The notes: a model not told the origin generated them from the sequence alone. DNA of 64,000 nucleotides from Pseudomonas asiatica (GCF_040214835.1 NZ_CP157874.1:5420501-5484500), one strand, 5' to 3'; shown: positions 30,982-40,025, counted from the first letter of the stretch. Translations and numbers: made by a program.

Positions 30982-31554
30982 TCAACGTGAAACGAGTTCG
31001 ATCAGGCAGAACCGCCCCTGCACATCCAACCCCAACAACTGGTCATTGCCCTCCAGCCGCAGGCAGTCATACAACCCCAACCGCTGCGTCTCGCGCCCGG
31101 CAATACCCACCTCGACCTGGCTGCTGGCAGCGAACAGCAACACCGTCGACGCCGAGCTGTACAAGCGGCTGGTGCCATCGAACCACTGCAACCGCGCCCG
31201 GTAGCGCTGCGGTGCGTAGATCAGGTTGAAATCGCGGATCGCCCCGCCCAGCAGCTTGCAGCTGACCTGACTCTCGCCGCTGAAGGCGAAGGCATCGAAC
31301 GGCAGCAACGGCCTGCTGGCCTGGCCGTCGACCAGCAGGCGCATGCCGTCACCCTGCAGCACGGTGATGATCCGCTGGTAGCCGGCGAAGGTGGAAAACC
31401 CGCCGGACTCCTCGATATCGGCAATCGACAAGCGCCAGCCAAAGCCGTCCAGGCCTTCGCCACTGTCGCGGGTGATCTCTTCGGTGAAACCACCACCGTT
31501 CTTCCACGGCATGCGCGGGTAACCCTGCGCACGCAACAACTGCAGCTGACTCAT
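30982..31554 (-). CDS. hutD: HutD, histidine utilisation accessory protein
   Basis: A 190-residue protein of the HutD (Ves-like) bicupin family. The N-terminal PRMPWKNGGGFTEEI segment is a hallmark. In P. fluorescens HutD is thought to act as a governor that limits hut activity, perhaps by binding a pathway intermediate; that role is known from the family and not visible here. Its ATG overlaps the hutC stop by 4 bases, so it is co-translated with the repressor gene. Confidence 0.93.
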   Translation of the reverse strand: MSQLQLLRAQGYPRMPWKNGGGFTEEITRDSGEGLDGFGWRLSIADIEESGGFSTFAGYQRIITVLQGDGMRLLVDGQASRPLLPFDAFAFSGESQVSCKLLGGAIRDFNLIYAPQRYRARLQWFDGTSRLYSSASTVLLFAASSQVEVGIAGRETQRLGLYDCLRLEGNDQLLGLDVQGRFCLIELVSR

Positions 31555-32297
31555 TTACTGAAACGTCCTTCCAGGCGATGACGGGAACCGGGGTGGATCA
31601 GCCGCGCGGCGGTCACCGGCTGGCGGCCGGACCAGGTGCGGCGGCGGATCAGCAGGCAGGGCTCGCCCCGCTCGATCTGCAACAGGCGGCATTCTTCCGG
31701 CTCGGCCAGGATTGCCTCGACCACGTGCTCACCCTCGGTCAGCGGCGCCACCTGCGACAGGTAGGCGTAAGGCGTCTGCCGGGTGAAGTCCTGCTTGAGG
31801 TAGTCGGGGGCAATCGCCGCATTGACGTAGCGATCCTCGATCTGCACCGGCACGCCGTTCTCGAAATGCACGATCAGCGAGTGGAACACCCGTTGGCCTT
31901 CGCGCATGTCCAGGGCCAGGGCCCGCTCGGAACCGGCCGTTTCCTCGGTGAGGGTGATCACCTGGCAGCTATGCTGGTGGCCACGCGCGGCAATCTCGTC
32001 GGCGATGTTGTTGACCTCGAACAGCGCCGAACGCCCCTTGGGCTCGGCCACGAAGGTACCGACCCCTTGCATGCGCACCAGCAGGCCTTCGGCGGTAAGT
32101 TCGCGCAGGGCGCGGTTGATGGTCATGCGGCTGAAGCCCAGCTCGCTGACCAGTTCGCTCTCCGAGGGCACCCGGTGATGCGGTGGCCAGCTGCCGTTGT
32201 CGATCTGCTGGATGATCATCTGTTTGACCCGGGCGTACAGCGGAGCCGGGCCCTCGCCCATCTGGGCAACCAGCGCGGAGACAGGTGGTGTCGGCAC
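31551..32297 (-). CDS. hutC: HutC, histidine utilisation repressor (GntR family)
   Basis: A 248-residue GntR/HutC-family regulator. The N-terminal winged helix-turn-helix covers about residues 15-85 (PLYARVKQMI, RVPSESELVSELGFSRMTINRALRELTAEGLLVR) and the C-terminal UTRA ligand-binding domain follows. Urocanate is the known inducer of HutC proteins. The start chosen is the GTG at 32297, with AAGGAT upstream. hutC is divergent from hutF with an operator-like palindrome between them. Confidence 0.95.
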   Translation of the reverse strand: MPTPPVSALVAQMGEGPAPLYARVKQMIIQQIDNGSWPPHHRVPSESELVSELGFSRMTINRALRELTAEGLLVRMQGVGTFVAEPKGRSALFEVNNIADEIAARGHQHSCQVITLTEETAGSERALALDMREGQRVFHSLIVHFENGVPVQIEDRYVNAAIAPDYLKQDFTRQTPYAYLSQVAPLTEGEHVVEAILAEPEECRLLQIERGEPCLLIRRRTWSGRQPVTAARLIHPGSRHRLEGRFSK

Positions 32298-32364
32298 GGC
32301 GTTGGATCCTTGTGCAAATGGAATGAGCGGTAGCTTGCCGCAGTTTACCCGGCAGGCAAACGCC

Positions 32365-32382
32365 TGTATATGTATATACAAG
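32365..32382. promoter_or_regulatory. HutC operator between hutC and hutF
   Basis: The hutC-hutF gap (32298-32406) contains tgtatatgtatatacaag, which includes the perfect palindrome TGTATATACA (32371-32380) and the right half-site TACAAG shared with the hutU operator. It is placed to control hutC and hutF together. Confidence 0.7.
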
Positions 32383-32406
32383 TTAACAATAACAGGATTT
32401 TCACCG

Positions 32407-33771
32407 ATGTCCGCCTACTTCGCCGAACGCGCCCTGCTGCCCACGGGCTGGGCCAGCCATGTCCGCATCGAGGTCACCAGTGATGGCCATGTGGCCCGCA
32501 TCGAACCGGGTGCCTCGGCGGAAGGCGCCGAGCGGCTGGCCGGCCCGCTGCTGCCCGGCATGCCCAACCTGCACTCGCATGCCTTCCAGCGCGCCATGGC
32601 AGGGCTGGCGGAAGTCGCCGGCAACCCCAACGACAGTTTCTGGACCTGGCGCGACCTGATGTATCGCCTGGTCGGCCAGATCAGCCCGGAGCAGCTGCAG
32701 GTCATCGCCCGTCAGCTGTACATCGAGATGCTCAAGGCCGGCTACACCTCGGTCGCCGAGTTCCACTACGTGCACCATGACCAGGCCGGCAAGGCCTACG
32801 CCGACCCGGCCGAACTGTCCCGCCGCATCAGCGCGGCTGCAGCCGACAGCGGCATTGGCCTGACCTTGCTGCCGGTGCTGTACAGCCACGCAGGCTTCGG
32901 CGGCCAAGCCCCGAATGACGGGCAACGGCGCTTCATCAACTCCACCGAACAATACCTGCAACTGCAAGCGCAGCTGGCCCCGCTGCTGGCCGCGCAACCC
33001 GCGCAGCAACTGGGTCTGTGCTTCCATTCGCTGCGCGCCGTGACGCCCGGGCAGATCGCCGAAGTGCTGGCAGCCAGCGACAAGCAGTGCCCGGTGCATA
33101 TCCATATCGCCGAGCAGCAGAAGGAAGTCGACGACTGCCTGGCCTGGAGCGGCCTGCGCCCGCTGCAGTGGCTGTACGAGCACGTGGACGTGGACCCACG
33201 CTGGTGCCTGGTACATGCCACCCATGCCGAGCCGGATGAAGTCACCGCCATGGCCCGCAGTGGCGCGGTAGCCGGGCTGTGCCTGACCACCGAGGCCAAC
33301 CTGGGCGACGGGATTTTCCCGGCAGTGGACTATCTGGCACAGGGTGGGCGCATGGGCATTGGTTCGGACAGCCATGTGTCGCTGAGCGTGGTGGAGGAAC
33401 TGCGCTGGTTGGAATACGGCCAGCGGCTGCGCGACCAGCGGCGTAACCGCCTGTATCGCGGCGACCAGCCGATGGTCGGGCGCACGCTGTATGACGCTGC
33501 GCTGGCGGGCGGCGCGCAGGCGCTGGGGCAGGCGGTCGGGGAACTGGCCGTGGGCAAGCGCGCCGACTGGCTGGTGCTCGATGGGCAGGACCCTTACATC
33601 GCCATGGCCGATGGGGATGCGATTCTCAACCGCTGGCTGTTTGCCGGGGGCGATCGCCAGGTGCGGGATGTGATGGTGAATGGGCAGTGGGTGGTGCGCC
33701 AGGGGCGGCATGCGCAGGAAGAGCAAAGCCGGTTGGCGTTTGCCGAGGTGTTGCGACAGCTGTTGGGGTGA
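32407..33771 (+). CDS. hutF: HutF, formimidoylglutamate deiminase
   Basis: A 454-residue zinc amidohydrolase that converts N-formimino-glutamate to N-formylglutamate and ammonia, the fourth step of the five-step route. The metal ligands are seen in MPNLHSHAFQRAM, HIHIAEQQKEV, HATHAEPDE and GIGSDSHVS. The ATG at 32407 gives a normal N-terminus although the frame is open back to 32197. It is transcribed away from hutC and the rest of the cluster. Confidence 0.96.
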   Translation: MSAYFAERALLPTGWASHVRIEVTSDGHVARIEPGASAEGAERLAGPLLPGMPNLHSHAFQRAMAGLAEVAGNPNDSFWTWRDLMYRLVGQISPEQLQVIARQLYIEMLKAGYTSVAEFHYVHHDQAGKAYADPAELSRRISAAAADSGIGLTLLPVLYSHAGFGGQAPNDGQRRFINSTEQYLQLQAQLAPLLAAQPAQQLGLCFHSLRAVTPGQIAEVLAASDKQCPVHIHIAEQQKEVDDCLAWSGLRPLQWLYEHVDVDPRWCLVHATHAEPDEVTAMARSGAVAGLCLTTEANLGDGIFPAVDYLAQGGRMGIGSDSHVSLSVVEELRWLEYGQRLRDQRRNRLYRGDQPMVGRTLYDAALAGGAQALGQAVGELAVGKRADWLVLDGQDPYIAMADGDAILNRWLFAGGDRQVRDVMVNGQWVVRQGRHAQEEQSRLAFAEVLRQLLG

Positions 33772-33778
33772 GTTCATT

Positions 33779-33881
33779 GGGGCCGCTTTGCGGCCCATCG
33801 CGACACAAGGCCGCTCCTACAGGAATGTGCGTTCCCCTGTAGGAGCGGCCTTGTGTCGCGATGGGCTGCAAAGCAGCCCCC
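33779..33881. repeat. Paired inverted repeat (TAGGAGCGGCC type)
   Basis: Arms catcgcgacacaaggccgct and complement framed by ggggccgctttgcggccc and gggctgcaaagcagcccc hairpins. It sits between the convergent ends of hutF and the lipocalin gene. Confidence 0.9.
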
Positions 33882-33887
33882 AGAAAT

Positions 33888-34460
33888 TCAGTGCCTCTTG
33901 ACGATCTGCTGGTCCGACGCACGCCAGATCAGCCGATTGGTGTCATACCCCTGCTGCCGGGCCTTGGACATCAGGTTCTCGCGCTCCCAGGCCGGTAGCG
34001 TCGGCGTACGCGACAGGATCCACAAGTGCTTGCGGTCCGGGCTGCCGACCACCGCCGTGCGGTAGCGATCATCCACATACAGAATCCAGTACTCGCCCCT
34101 CGCCACCCCTGGCACCAGCTTGGTGAACCAGTTGTCGAACTCGACCCACAATTTGTCGGTGTGCCCCGGCTCCTGGATGTTCGCATGCCCTTCGGCGCGC
34201 AGCCATTCGTCACCCATGGTGCGGCAGCGGTTGAGCACGCCGAGGCTACCATCGAGCCTGAGGTTGTAGTGCGCTTCGGACTGCTCGCAGCCGGTCTGGT
34301 AGCGCATCGGCAGGCGCGCCAGCTCGTACCACTTGCCCTGGTAGCGCTTGAGGTCGATGTTGCCCGCGGTTTTCGGTGCCAGCGGGTCATGCACGGAGCC
34401 GGCACAACCGCCCAGCAGCAACGCCAGGCATACCCCCATCAGCAGATACAGGCGCCTCAT
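33888..34460 (-). CDS. blc: Outer-membrane lipocalin (Blc-type lipoprotein)
   Basis: A 190-residue lipocalin. The signal sequence ends in a lipobox LLLGGC, so Cys19 should be lipidated. The lipocalin signature follows (DLKRYQGKWYELARLPMRYQ with the invariant GxW), and later strands include YRTAVVGSPDRKHLWILSRTP. Family members bind fatty acids or lysophospholipids and help maintain the envelope. Its start overlaps the upstream small lipoprotein gene by 4 bases. Confidence 0.94.
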   Translation of the reverse strand: MRRLYLLMGVCLALLLGGCAGSVHDPLAPKTAGNIDLKRYQGKWYELARLPMRYQTGCEQSEAHYNLRLDGSLGVLNRCRTMGDEWLRAEGHANIQEPGHTDKLWVEFDNWFTKLVPGVARGEYWILYVDDRYRTAVVGSPDRKHLWILSRTPTLPAWERENLMSKARQQGYDTNRLIWRASDQQIVKRH

Positions 34461-34711
34461 TTGAGACCCTGCCCTGAATACATGAGCACCTTGTCAGCCG
34501 CGTATTGCACACTGATGAAGCTCTTCTCGTCCCCCCAGGTGCAGCTGCTCATCCCCAGCGCACCAGAGCACTCGGTCGGCGTGCCGAGCAGCTGCTCGAC
34601 CTCGGCCTTGTTCATACCGGCCTTGATCTTGGAATAGTTTTCCTGGTTGATCTTGCTGCAGGCAGTCAGGACGACGCACAGCGACAACAGGGCGAGGGAA
34701 CGCAACGACAT
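34457..34711 (-). CDS. Small lipoprotein, BamE/SmpA-like fold suspected
   Basis: An 84-residue lipoprotein with a short signal and a lipobox VLTAC, then a domain with the pattern YSKIKAGMNKAEVEQLLGTPTEC...CTWGDEKSFISVQY. That helix-helix-strand pattern resembles BamE/OmlA-like domains, but the protein is not BamE itself. ATG at 34711 has an AGGAG; a GTG three codons upstream lies too near it. Two Cys (in PTEC and SSC) may form a disulfide. It is followed by and overlaps the lipocalin gene, forming a two-lipoprotein operon. Confidence 0.8.
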   Translation of the reverse strand: MSLRSLALLSLCVVLTACSKINQENYSKIKAGMNKAEVEQLLGTPTECSGALGMSSCTWGDEKSFISVQYAADKVLMYSGQGLK

Positions 34712-34869
34712 GAAGGACACTCCTGGAGAGGGGATACAGGCGAGTGGCCTGCAGTGACCTTCGACGGTAAAAACCCTCCCAGGTTCCCTGACCTCCCTCC
34801 TCTACCCCTACGCCATTGGTCGGATGGCCACTACTGTGCGATTAATCACAAAGAATTACCCCGCCCAAA

Positions 34870-34930
34870 CAAAAAGGCCGCCCCGTGAAGGAGCGGCCTT
34901 GCGTCGCGACGGCCTGCGCAGCAGGCCACG
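34870..34930 (-). terminator. Terminator after the DUF924 gene, partly built from a TAGGAGCGGCC-type repeat
   Basis: Stem aaggccgc / gcggcctt (34874-34900) is followed on the minus strand by ggcctttttg, a T-run of five. The right side (gagcggccttgcgtcgcgac) is a single, unpaired copy of the repeat found as inverted pairs elsewhere, followed by the hairpin ggcctgcgcagcaggcc. It lies just downstream of the DUF924 stop. Confidence 0.75.
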
Positions 34931-34935
34931 AAACC

Positions 34936-35532
34936 TCAGAACCTGGACCCAGGCTCCAGCAAAAAGTCCATCTCTTCGCTGGTACTCGGCCGCTCCAGCA
35001 CCAGGTTGCGGTGCGGGAAGCGCCCGAAACGGGCAATTACCCGCTGGTGCTGCTCGGCGTAGTCGAGGAAGCCTTCGAACAACCGGCGGTTGGCTTCGGG
35101 CTGCTCGTCCAGCAGCACCTGGTAGCGCTCGACGCACAGGTTCTGCCAGTCCAGCACCTCGGCATGCTCCAGCACCAGCAGCACGAACACCCGCTGGATA
35201 GGCAGCAGCTGGTAATCCCAGTTTTTCTGCAAACCTTGCATCGCCACCACCTGGGCCCGCCGGTCGCCCTCGAAGGCACGCGGCGTGTCGCGGTAGATCA
35301 TGCGCGGCAGCTGGTCCAGCAGGATCAGCAGGCCCAGCCAGCCCTGTGGGCTTTGCTGCCATTCGTCGAGCCCACCCGCCAGGGCATGCTCGACCAGGTC
35401 GCCAAACAGCGCATGGGCGTCGGCATCATGATGCTTGCCGAACCACAGCGTGCTCTTCTCGTCAGCCACGGCCTGGGGACTGGTGCCCCAACCGAACCAC
35501 CACTCCAGCAACGGCTGCCAAGGTGCGAGCAT
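34936..35532 (-). CDS. DUF924-family protein
   Basis: A 198-residue soluble helical protein of the DUF924 family (function not established). Recognisable family features are the WWFG segment near residue 11, LLILLDQLPRMIYRDTPRAFEGDRRA in the middle and HAEVLDWQ further on. It begins 3 bases after the fbp stop, so it is probably translated from the fbp transcript. No catalytic residues can be assigned. Confidence 0.88.
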   Translation of the reverse strand: MLAPWQPLLEWWFGWGTSPQAVADEKSTLWFGKHHDADAHALFGDLVEHALAGGLDEWQQSPQGWLGLLILLDQLPRMIYRDTPRAFEGDRRAQVVAMQGLQKNWDYQLLPIQRVFVLLVLEHAEVLDWQNLCVERYQVLLDEQPEANRRLFEGFLDYAEQHQRVIARFGRFPHRNLVLERPSTSEEMDFLLEPGSRF

Positions 35533-35535
35533 GAC

Positions 35536-36546
35536 TTACTCCTTGTGGTAGGCGGTGACGCGCTCGACCTCTTCCTTCGAGCCGAGGATTACCGACACAC
35601 GCTGGTGCAGGCTATCTGGCTGGATGTCGAGGATGCGATCGTAACCGTTGGTGGAGGCGCCGCCGGCCTGTTCGATGATGAACGACATCGGGTTGGCTTC
35701 GTACATCAGGCGCAGTTTGCCCGGCTTGCTCGGCTCGCGGGCGTCACGTGGGTACATGAACAGGCCGCCACGGGTCAGGATGCGGTGTACGTCGGCCACC
35801 ATCGAGGCGATCCAACGCATGTTGTAGTTCTTCTTCAGCGGGCCGGTCTCGCCTGCCAGCAGTTCGCCCACGTAGCGCTGAACCGGGGCTTCCCAGTGGC
35901 GCTGGTTGGACATGTTGATGGCGAACTCTGCGGTGCTTTCCGGCACGCGGATGTTTTCGTGGGTGAGGACGAAGCTGCCCAGTTCGCGGTCCAGGGTGAA
36001 GCCCTTGACGCCGTTGCCCAGGGTCAGGATCAGCATGGTCTGCGGGCCGTAGATTGCGTAACCGGCGGCGACCTGCTGGGTGCCTGGCTGCAGGAAGGCA
36101 TTTTCGTTCAGGGTTTCGTTCTGGCTCAGGTATTCGTTAGGGCAACGAAGTACCGAGAAGATGGTGCCGACCGAAACGTTGACGTCGATGTTGGACGAGC
36201 CGTCCAGCGGGTCGAAGACCAGCAGGTAGGCGCCTTTCGGGTACTTGCCCGGGATCTGGTAGGCGTTGTCCATTTCTTCGGAAGCCATGCCGGCCAGGTG
36301 GCCGCCCCACTCGTTGGCTTCCAGCAGGATATCGTTGGAAATCACGTCCAGTTTCTTCTGGACTTCGCCCTGCACGTTTTCAGTGCCCATGCTGCCCAGC
36401 ACACCACCAAGGGCGCCTTTGGACACGTGATGGCTGATTTCCTTGCACGCACGCGCCACCACTTCGATCAGGAAGCGCAGATCGGCAGGGGTATTGTTGC
36501 TGCGGGTCTGCTCAATCAGATAGCGACTCAGGGTAACGCGGGACAT
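35536..36546 (-). CDS. fbp: Fructose-1,6-bisphosphatase class I
   Basis: A 336-residue class I FBPase, the gluconeogenic phosphatase that makes fructose 6-phosphate. The metal site is seen in [24 protein letters not shown], with the active-site [19 protein letters not shown] near residue 275. Pseudomonads lack phosphofructokinase and run a cyclic Entner-Doudoroff scheme in which this enzyme recycles triose phosphates. First gene of a pair with the DUF924 gene. Confidence 0.97.
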   Translation of the reverse strand: MSRVTLSRYLIEQTRSNNTPADLRFLIEVVARACKEISHHVSKGALGGVLGSMGTENVQGEVQKKLDVISNDILLEANEWGGHLAGMASEEMDNAYQIPGKYPKGAYLLVFDPLDGSSNIDVNVSVGTIFSVLRCPNEYLSQNETLNENAFLQPGTQQVAAGYAIYGPQTMLILTLGNGVKGFTLDRELGSFVLTHENIRVPESTAEFAINMSNQRHWEAPVQRYVGELLAGETGPLKKNYNMRWIASMVADVHRILTRGGLFMYPRDAREPSKPGKLRLMYEANPMSFIIEQAGGASTNGYDRILDIQPDSLHQRVSVILGSKEEVERVTAYHKE

Positions 36547-36698
36547 GTATGGCTCCGAAAGGATTGGGGGATAAAAACCCCCGCAGTTTACAGGGAGAGT
36601 TGCGGGCTAGCGAGTGATGAGACTCGCCACGGCTCTCAGACGGCACAATAGGTCGGTAGTTCAGCGTGCGCCAGGCCGGTGGTCTGGTTGTGGGCCCA

Positions 36699-36790
36699 TT
36701 CGCGGGCACGCCCGCTCCCACAGGAGTTGCACAACCCTGGAAACCTTGTGCAGTCCATGTGGGAGCGGGCGTGCCCGCGAAGAGGCCGGC
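36699..36790. repeat. Paired inverted REP element (GGGAGCGGG type)
   Basis: Inverted arms attcgcgggcacgcccgctc and complement, 36699-36722 and 36759-36782, with an inner tgcacaaccctggaaaccttgtgca hairpin. It lies after glgP and upstream of fbp. Confidence 0.9.
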
Positions 36791-36801
36791 ACAGGCCTAC
36801 C

Positions 36802-39252
36802 TCAATCCAGCGCCTTCCAGATCTCGCTGGCATATTCCCGAATGGTCCGGTCCGAGGAGAACCAGCCCATCCGCGCGGTATTCAGCACCGCCATGCGCCA
36901 CCATTCCTGCGGCGTGTGCCACAGCTCCTCGACCCGTCGCTGGGCATCCCAGTAGGCATCGAAATCGGCACACACCAGGAAGCGGTCATGAGCCACCAGC
37001 CCGTCGATCAGCGCGCTATAGCGCGACGGGTCGTCCGGCGAGAACACCCCGCTGCGAACAGCCTGCAACACGTCGTTCAGGCGGCTGGACGCGGCAATCG
37101 CCGCACTGGCGCCAAAGTCCCCGTCGCGCCGTCTGGCCTCCACCTGCTGCGCGGTAAGGCCGAAGATGAACATGTTTTCGGTACCCACCTGCTCGCTCAT
37201 CTCGACGTTGGCACCATCCAGGGTGCCGATGGTCAGCGCGCCGTTCAGGCCGAACTTCATGTTGCTGGTGCCGGAGGCTTCGTAACCGGCGGTGGAAATC
37301 TGCTCGGAAAGGTCCGCCGCCGGGATGATGCTTTCGGCCAGGCTGACGTTGTAGTTGGGCAGGAATACCACCTTCAGCAGGCCGCGCACGGTGGGGTCGT
37401 TGTTCACCACCCGGGCGATGTCGTTGGCCAGCTTGATGATCAGCTTGGCCTGGTGATAGCTGGCCGCGGCCTTGCCGGCGAAAATCTTCACCCGCGGCAC
37501 CCAGTCGGTACCGGGGTCGTTGCGCATGGCCTGGTACAGCGCCACGGTGTGCAGCAGGTTTAGCAACTGGCGCTTGTATTCGTGAATGCGCTTGACCTGC
37601 ACATCGAACAGCGCTTCGGGGTTCACCGTAACGCCCAGGCGGTCCTGGATGATGCTGGCCAGGGCACGCTTGCTGTGCAGGCGCTGCGCGGCGAACTGCT
37701 TGCGGAAGCCGCTCTTGTCGGCGAACGGCACCAGATTGACCAGGCGCCCTTCCGGATCGTCCAGCAACTCAGGGCCCAACGCCTCGACCAGCATGGCGGT
37801 CAGCTGCGGGTTGGACTGGTACAGCCAGCGGCGGAAGGTAATGCCGTTGGTCTTGTTGTTGATCCTTTGCGGGTAGAGCTTGTGCAGCTCGGCGAACACC
37901 GTGCTTTTCATCAGCTTGCTGTGCAGCGCCGATACACCGTTGACGCTGTGCGAACCGAGGAACGCCAGGTTGCCCATGCGCACTCGGCGGCCGTTGTCTT
38001 CTTCGATCAGCGACACGGCCCGCAGCACATCGAAGTCGTGCAGGCCTTTCGCCCGCAGCGCGTCGATGTGGTAGGCGTTGATCAGGTAGATGATCTGCAT
38101 GTGCCGCGGCAGCATGCGTTCCATCAGCGCCACCGGCCAGGTTTCCAGGGCTTCGGGCAGCAAGGTGTGGTTGGTGTAGGCCAGGGTGCCGACGGTCAGC
38201 TCCCAGGCGGTATCCCAGGGGATTTCATGCTGGTCGACCAGCAGGCGCATCAGCTCGGCCACGGCGATCGACGGGTGGGTGTCGTTGAGCTGGATGGCCG
38301 CCGCATCCGGCAGGTTGAGCAGGTTGTCGTGCATGTTCAGGTGGCGGCGCAGCAGGTCCTGCAACGAAGCCGAAACAAAGAAGTACTCCTGGCGCAGGCG
38401 CAGCTCCTGGCCCGCCTCGGTGCTATCGGCCGGGTACAGCACCCGCGAAATGCTTTCGGCCCGCGCCACCTCGGCTACCGCACCCAGGTGGTCACCGGCA
38501 TTGAAGCGTTCCAGGTGCAGCTCTTCCAGCGCCCGCGCACGCCACAGGCGCAGGGTATTGACGCTGGCCCCGCGCCAACCGACTACCGGGGTGTCATAGG
38601 CCACCGCTCGCACGGTCTCGCCCGGCCACCACACCTGGCGCTGCTGGCCGTGGGTGTCGTGCACCGTTTCGACGCTGCCGCCAAAGCTGATCGGGTAGAT
38701 CACCTCGGCGCGCTCGAACTCCCAGGGGTTGCCGAAGTCCAGCCAGTTCTCGGTCTGCTCCTGCTGCCAGCCATCGACCATGGCCTGGCGAAACAGCCCG
38801 TGCTCGTAGCGGATGCCATAACCGTGAGCAGCGATGCCCAGGGTCGACATGCTCTCCATGAAGCACGCCGCCAGGCGGCCCAGGCCACCGTTGCCCAGCG
38901 CAGCATCGGGCTCGAGCAGGCGGATGCGCTCCAGGTCCACGTCCAGCCCTTCCAGTGCGTCACGGGCAATGTCGAGCAGGCCCAGGTTGCTCAGGCTGTC
39001 GTACAGCAAGCGGCCGATGAGGAATTCGAGGGAAAGGTAATAGACCCGCTTCTGGCTGCGGCGATAAGCCTGGCGGGTGTGGTCCATCCAGTGATCGACC
39101 ATGTGATCGCGCGCGGCCAGTGCGATGGCTTCGAACCAGTCGTGGTCGAAGGCGTGCTCCGGGTCCTTGCCGACCGCGTAGGTCAGCTTGTCCAGTACAG
39201 CGGCGCGAAATTCGGCCACCTCGGCGTCACGAGCTTTGGGTTCCTGGGACAT
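36802..39252 (-). CDS. glgP: Glycogen/maltodextrin phosphorylase
   Basis: An 816-residue GT35 phosphorylase that releases glucose 1-phosphate from alpha-1,4-glucans. The pyridoxal phosphate lysine lies in the near-C-terminal EASGTSNMKFGLNGALTIGTLDGANVE signature. The N-terminal half has the family segment YYLSLEFLIGRLL and NGGLGRLAACF. The frame is open to 39351; the ATG at 39252 has a GAGGAT upstream and gives a normal N-terminus. No other glycogen genes are in the window. Confidence 0.97.
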   Translation of the reverse strand: MSQEPKARDAEVAEFRAAVLDKLTYAVGKDPEHAFDHDWFEAIALAARDHMVDHWMDHTRQAYRRSQKRVYYLSLEFLIGRLLYDSLSNLGLLDIARDALEGLDVDLERIRLLEPDAALGNGGLGRLAACFMESMSTLGIAAHGYGIRYEHGLFRQAMVDGWQQEQTENWLDFGNPWEFERAEVIYPISFGGSVETVHDTHGQQRQVWWPGETVRAVAYDTPVVGWRGASVNTLRLWRARALEELHLERFNAGDHLGAVAEVARAESISRVLYPADSTEAGQELRLRQEYFFVSASLQDLLRRHLNMHDNLLNLPDAAAIQLNDTHPSIAVAELMRLLVDQHEIPWDTAWELTVGTLAYTNHTLLPEALETWPVALMERMLPRHMQIIYLINAYHIDALRAKGLHDFDVLRAVSLIEEDNGRRVRMGNLAFLGSHSVNGVSALHSKLMKSTVFAELHKLYPQRINNKTNGITFRRWLYQSNPQLTAMLVEALGPELLDDPEGRLVNLVPFADKSGFRKQFAAQRLHSKRALASIIQDRLGVTVNPEALFDVQVKRIHEYKRQLLNLLHTVALYQAMRNDPGTDWVPRVKIFAGKAAASYHQAKLIIKLANDIARVVNNDPTVRGLLKVVFLPNYNVSLAESIIPAADLSEQISTAGYEASGTSNMKFGLNGALTIGTLDGANVEMSEQVGTENMFIFGLTAQQVEARRRDGDFGASAAIAASSRLNDVLQAVRSGVFSPDDPSRYSALIDGLVAHDRFLVCADFDAYWDAQRRVEELWHTPQEWWRMAVLNTARMGWFSSDRTIREYASEIWKALD

Positions 39253-39371
39253 GCGGCATCCTCGGGCAAGTTGACGAAAGCGGAGGGAGACTGTTGAGCC
39301 TAGACCCTTCGACAGGGAGTGACAGTTAGCGTTCGCAGTTTTCATGCCCACTCTGCGATTACGGCAAAAGG

Positions 39372-39390
39372 TTGTTCATAAATTGAACAA
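39372..39390. promoter_or_regulatory. Operator-like inverted repeat in the divergent glgP / YkgJ-family promoter region
   Basis: TTGTTCA-taaat-TGAACAA is a perfect 7-base inverted repeat with a 5-base spacer. A TATGAT hexamer (39397-39402) lies just after it, so the dyad would cover the -35 region of the rightward gene. No regulator can be named. Confidence 0.5.
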
Positions 39391-39437
39391 TTCCGGTATG
39401 ATCGCGCGCCCCAAGACCGTGATACACCCCCATAACG

Positions 39438-39842
39438 ATGAAAACGACCCTGATCGCCGCGGCCGAAGTCGACCGCCTGGAGACCTGGCAGCGCTACACC
39501 AGCAACATGTGCCATGACTGCCATTCGACCTGCTGCACCCTGCCGGTGGAGGTGAAGATCAAGGATCTGATCCGTATCGGCGTGGTCGACGAGTTCGAGA
39601 AAGACGAACCGCCGAAGAACATCGCCAAGCGCCTGCAGAAGGACGGCATCATCGAACGCTTCAACCAGAAGTCGGGGATCTTCACCCTGACCCGGATGAG
39701 CAATGATGACTGCCTGTACCTGGATCGTAAAAGCCGGCTGTGCACCATTTATGACAAGCGGCCGGATACCTGCCGCAACCACCCCAAGGTCGGGCCGCGG
39801 CCGGGGTATTGTGCGTACAAGCCCAAGGTGGTCGGGCGCTGA
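39438..39842 (+). CDS. YkgJ-family cysteine-cluster protein
   Basis: A 134-residue protein of the YkgJ (CxxCxxxCC) family, believed to bind zinc or an iron-sulfur cluster. The cysteines are in CHDCHSTCC (about residues 30-38), DDCLYLD, LCTIYDKRPDTCRNHP and a final GYC. Eight Cys in so short a protein support metal binding. Function of the family is unknown. It is divergent from glgP and convergent with typA, separated by a repeat pair and a terminator. Confidence 0.9.
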   Translation: MKTTLIAAAEVDRLETWQRYTSNMCHDCHSTCCTLPVEVKIKDLIRIGVVDEFEKDEPPKNIAKRLQKDGIIERFNQKSGIFTLTRMSNDDCLYLDRKSRLCTIYDKRPDTCRNHPKVGPRPGYCAYKPKVVGR

Positions 39843-39865
39843 TCCTGCTTTGCATTTGAGATTCT

Positions 39866-39968
39866 GGGGCTGCGTTGCAGCCCTTTCGCGACACAAGGCC
39901 GCTCCTACAGGAGATCGCGGTCCCTTGTAGGAGCGGCCTTGTGTCGCGATGGGCCGCAAGGCGGCCCC
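39866..39968. repeat. Paired inverted repeat (TAGGAGCGGCC type)
   Basis: Arms ttcgcgacacaaggccgctc and complement framed by ggggctgcgttgcagccc and gggccgcaaggcggcccc hairpins, in the convergent gap between the YkgJ-family gene and typA. Confidence 0.9.
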
Positions 39969-39981
39969 AAAATCTGCAGGC

Positions 39982-40025
39982 AAACAAAAACGCCCCCGGC
40001 CTTTCGACCGGGGGCGTTTTTGTTT
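39982..40025 (-). terminator. Rho-independent terminator of typA
   Basis: A long stem aacaaaaacgcccccgg / ccgggggcgtttttgtt with loop cctttcga lies just beyond the typA stop. The A/T-rich arms make it active in both directions, so it can also stop the YkgJ-family transcript. Confidence 0.95.

Noticed and set aside
37582..39297. A 571-codon plus-strand frame across glgP
   Set aside because: It is antisense to an intact phosphorylase gene and has no recognisable domain or ribosome-binding site.
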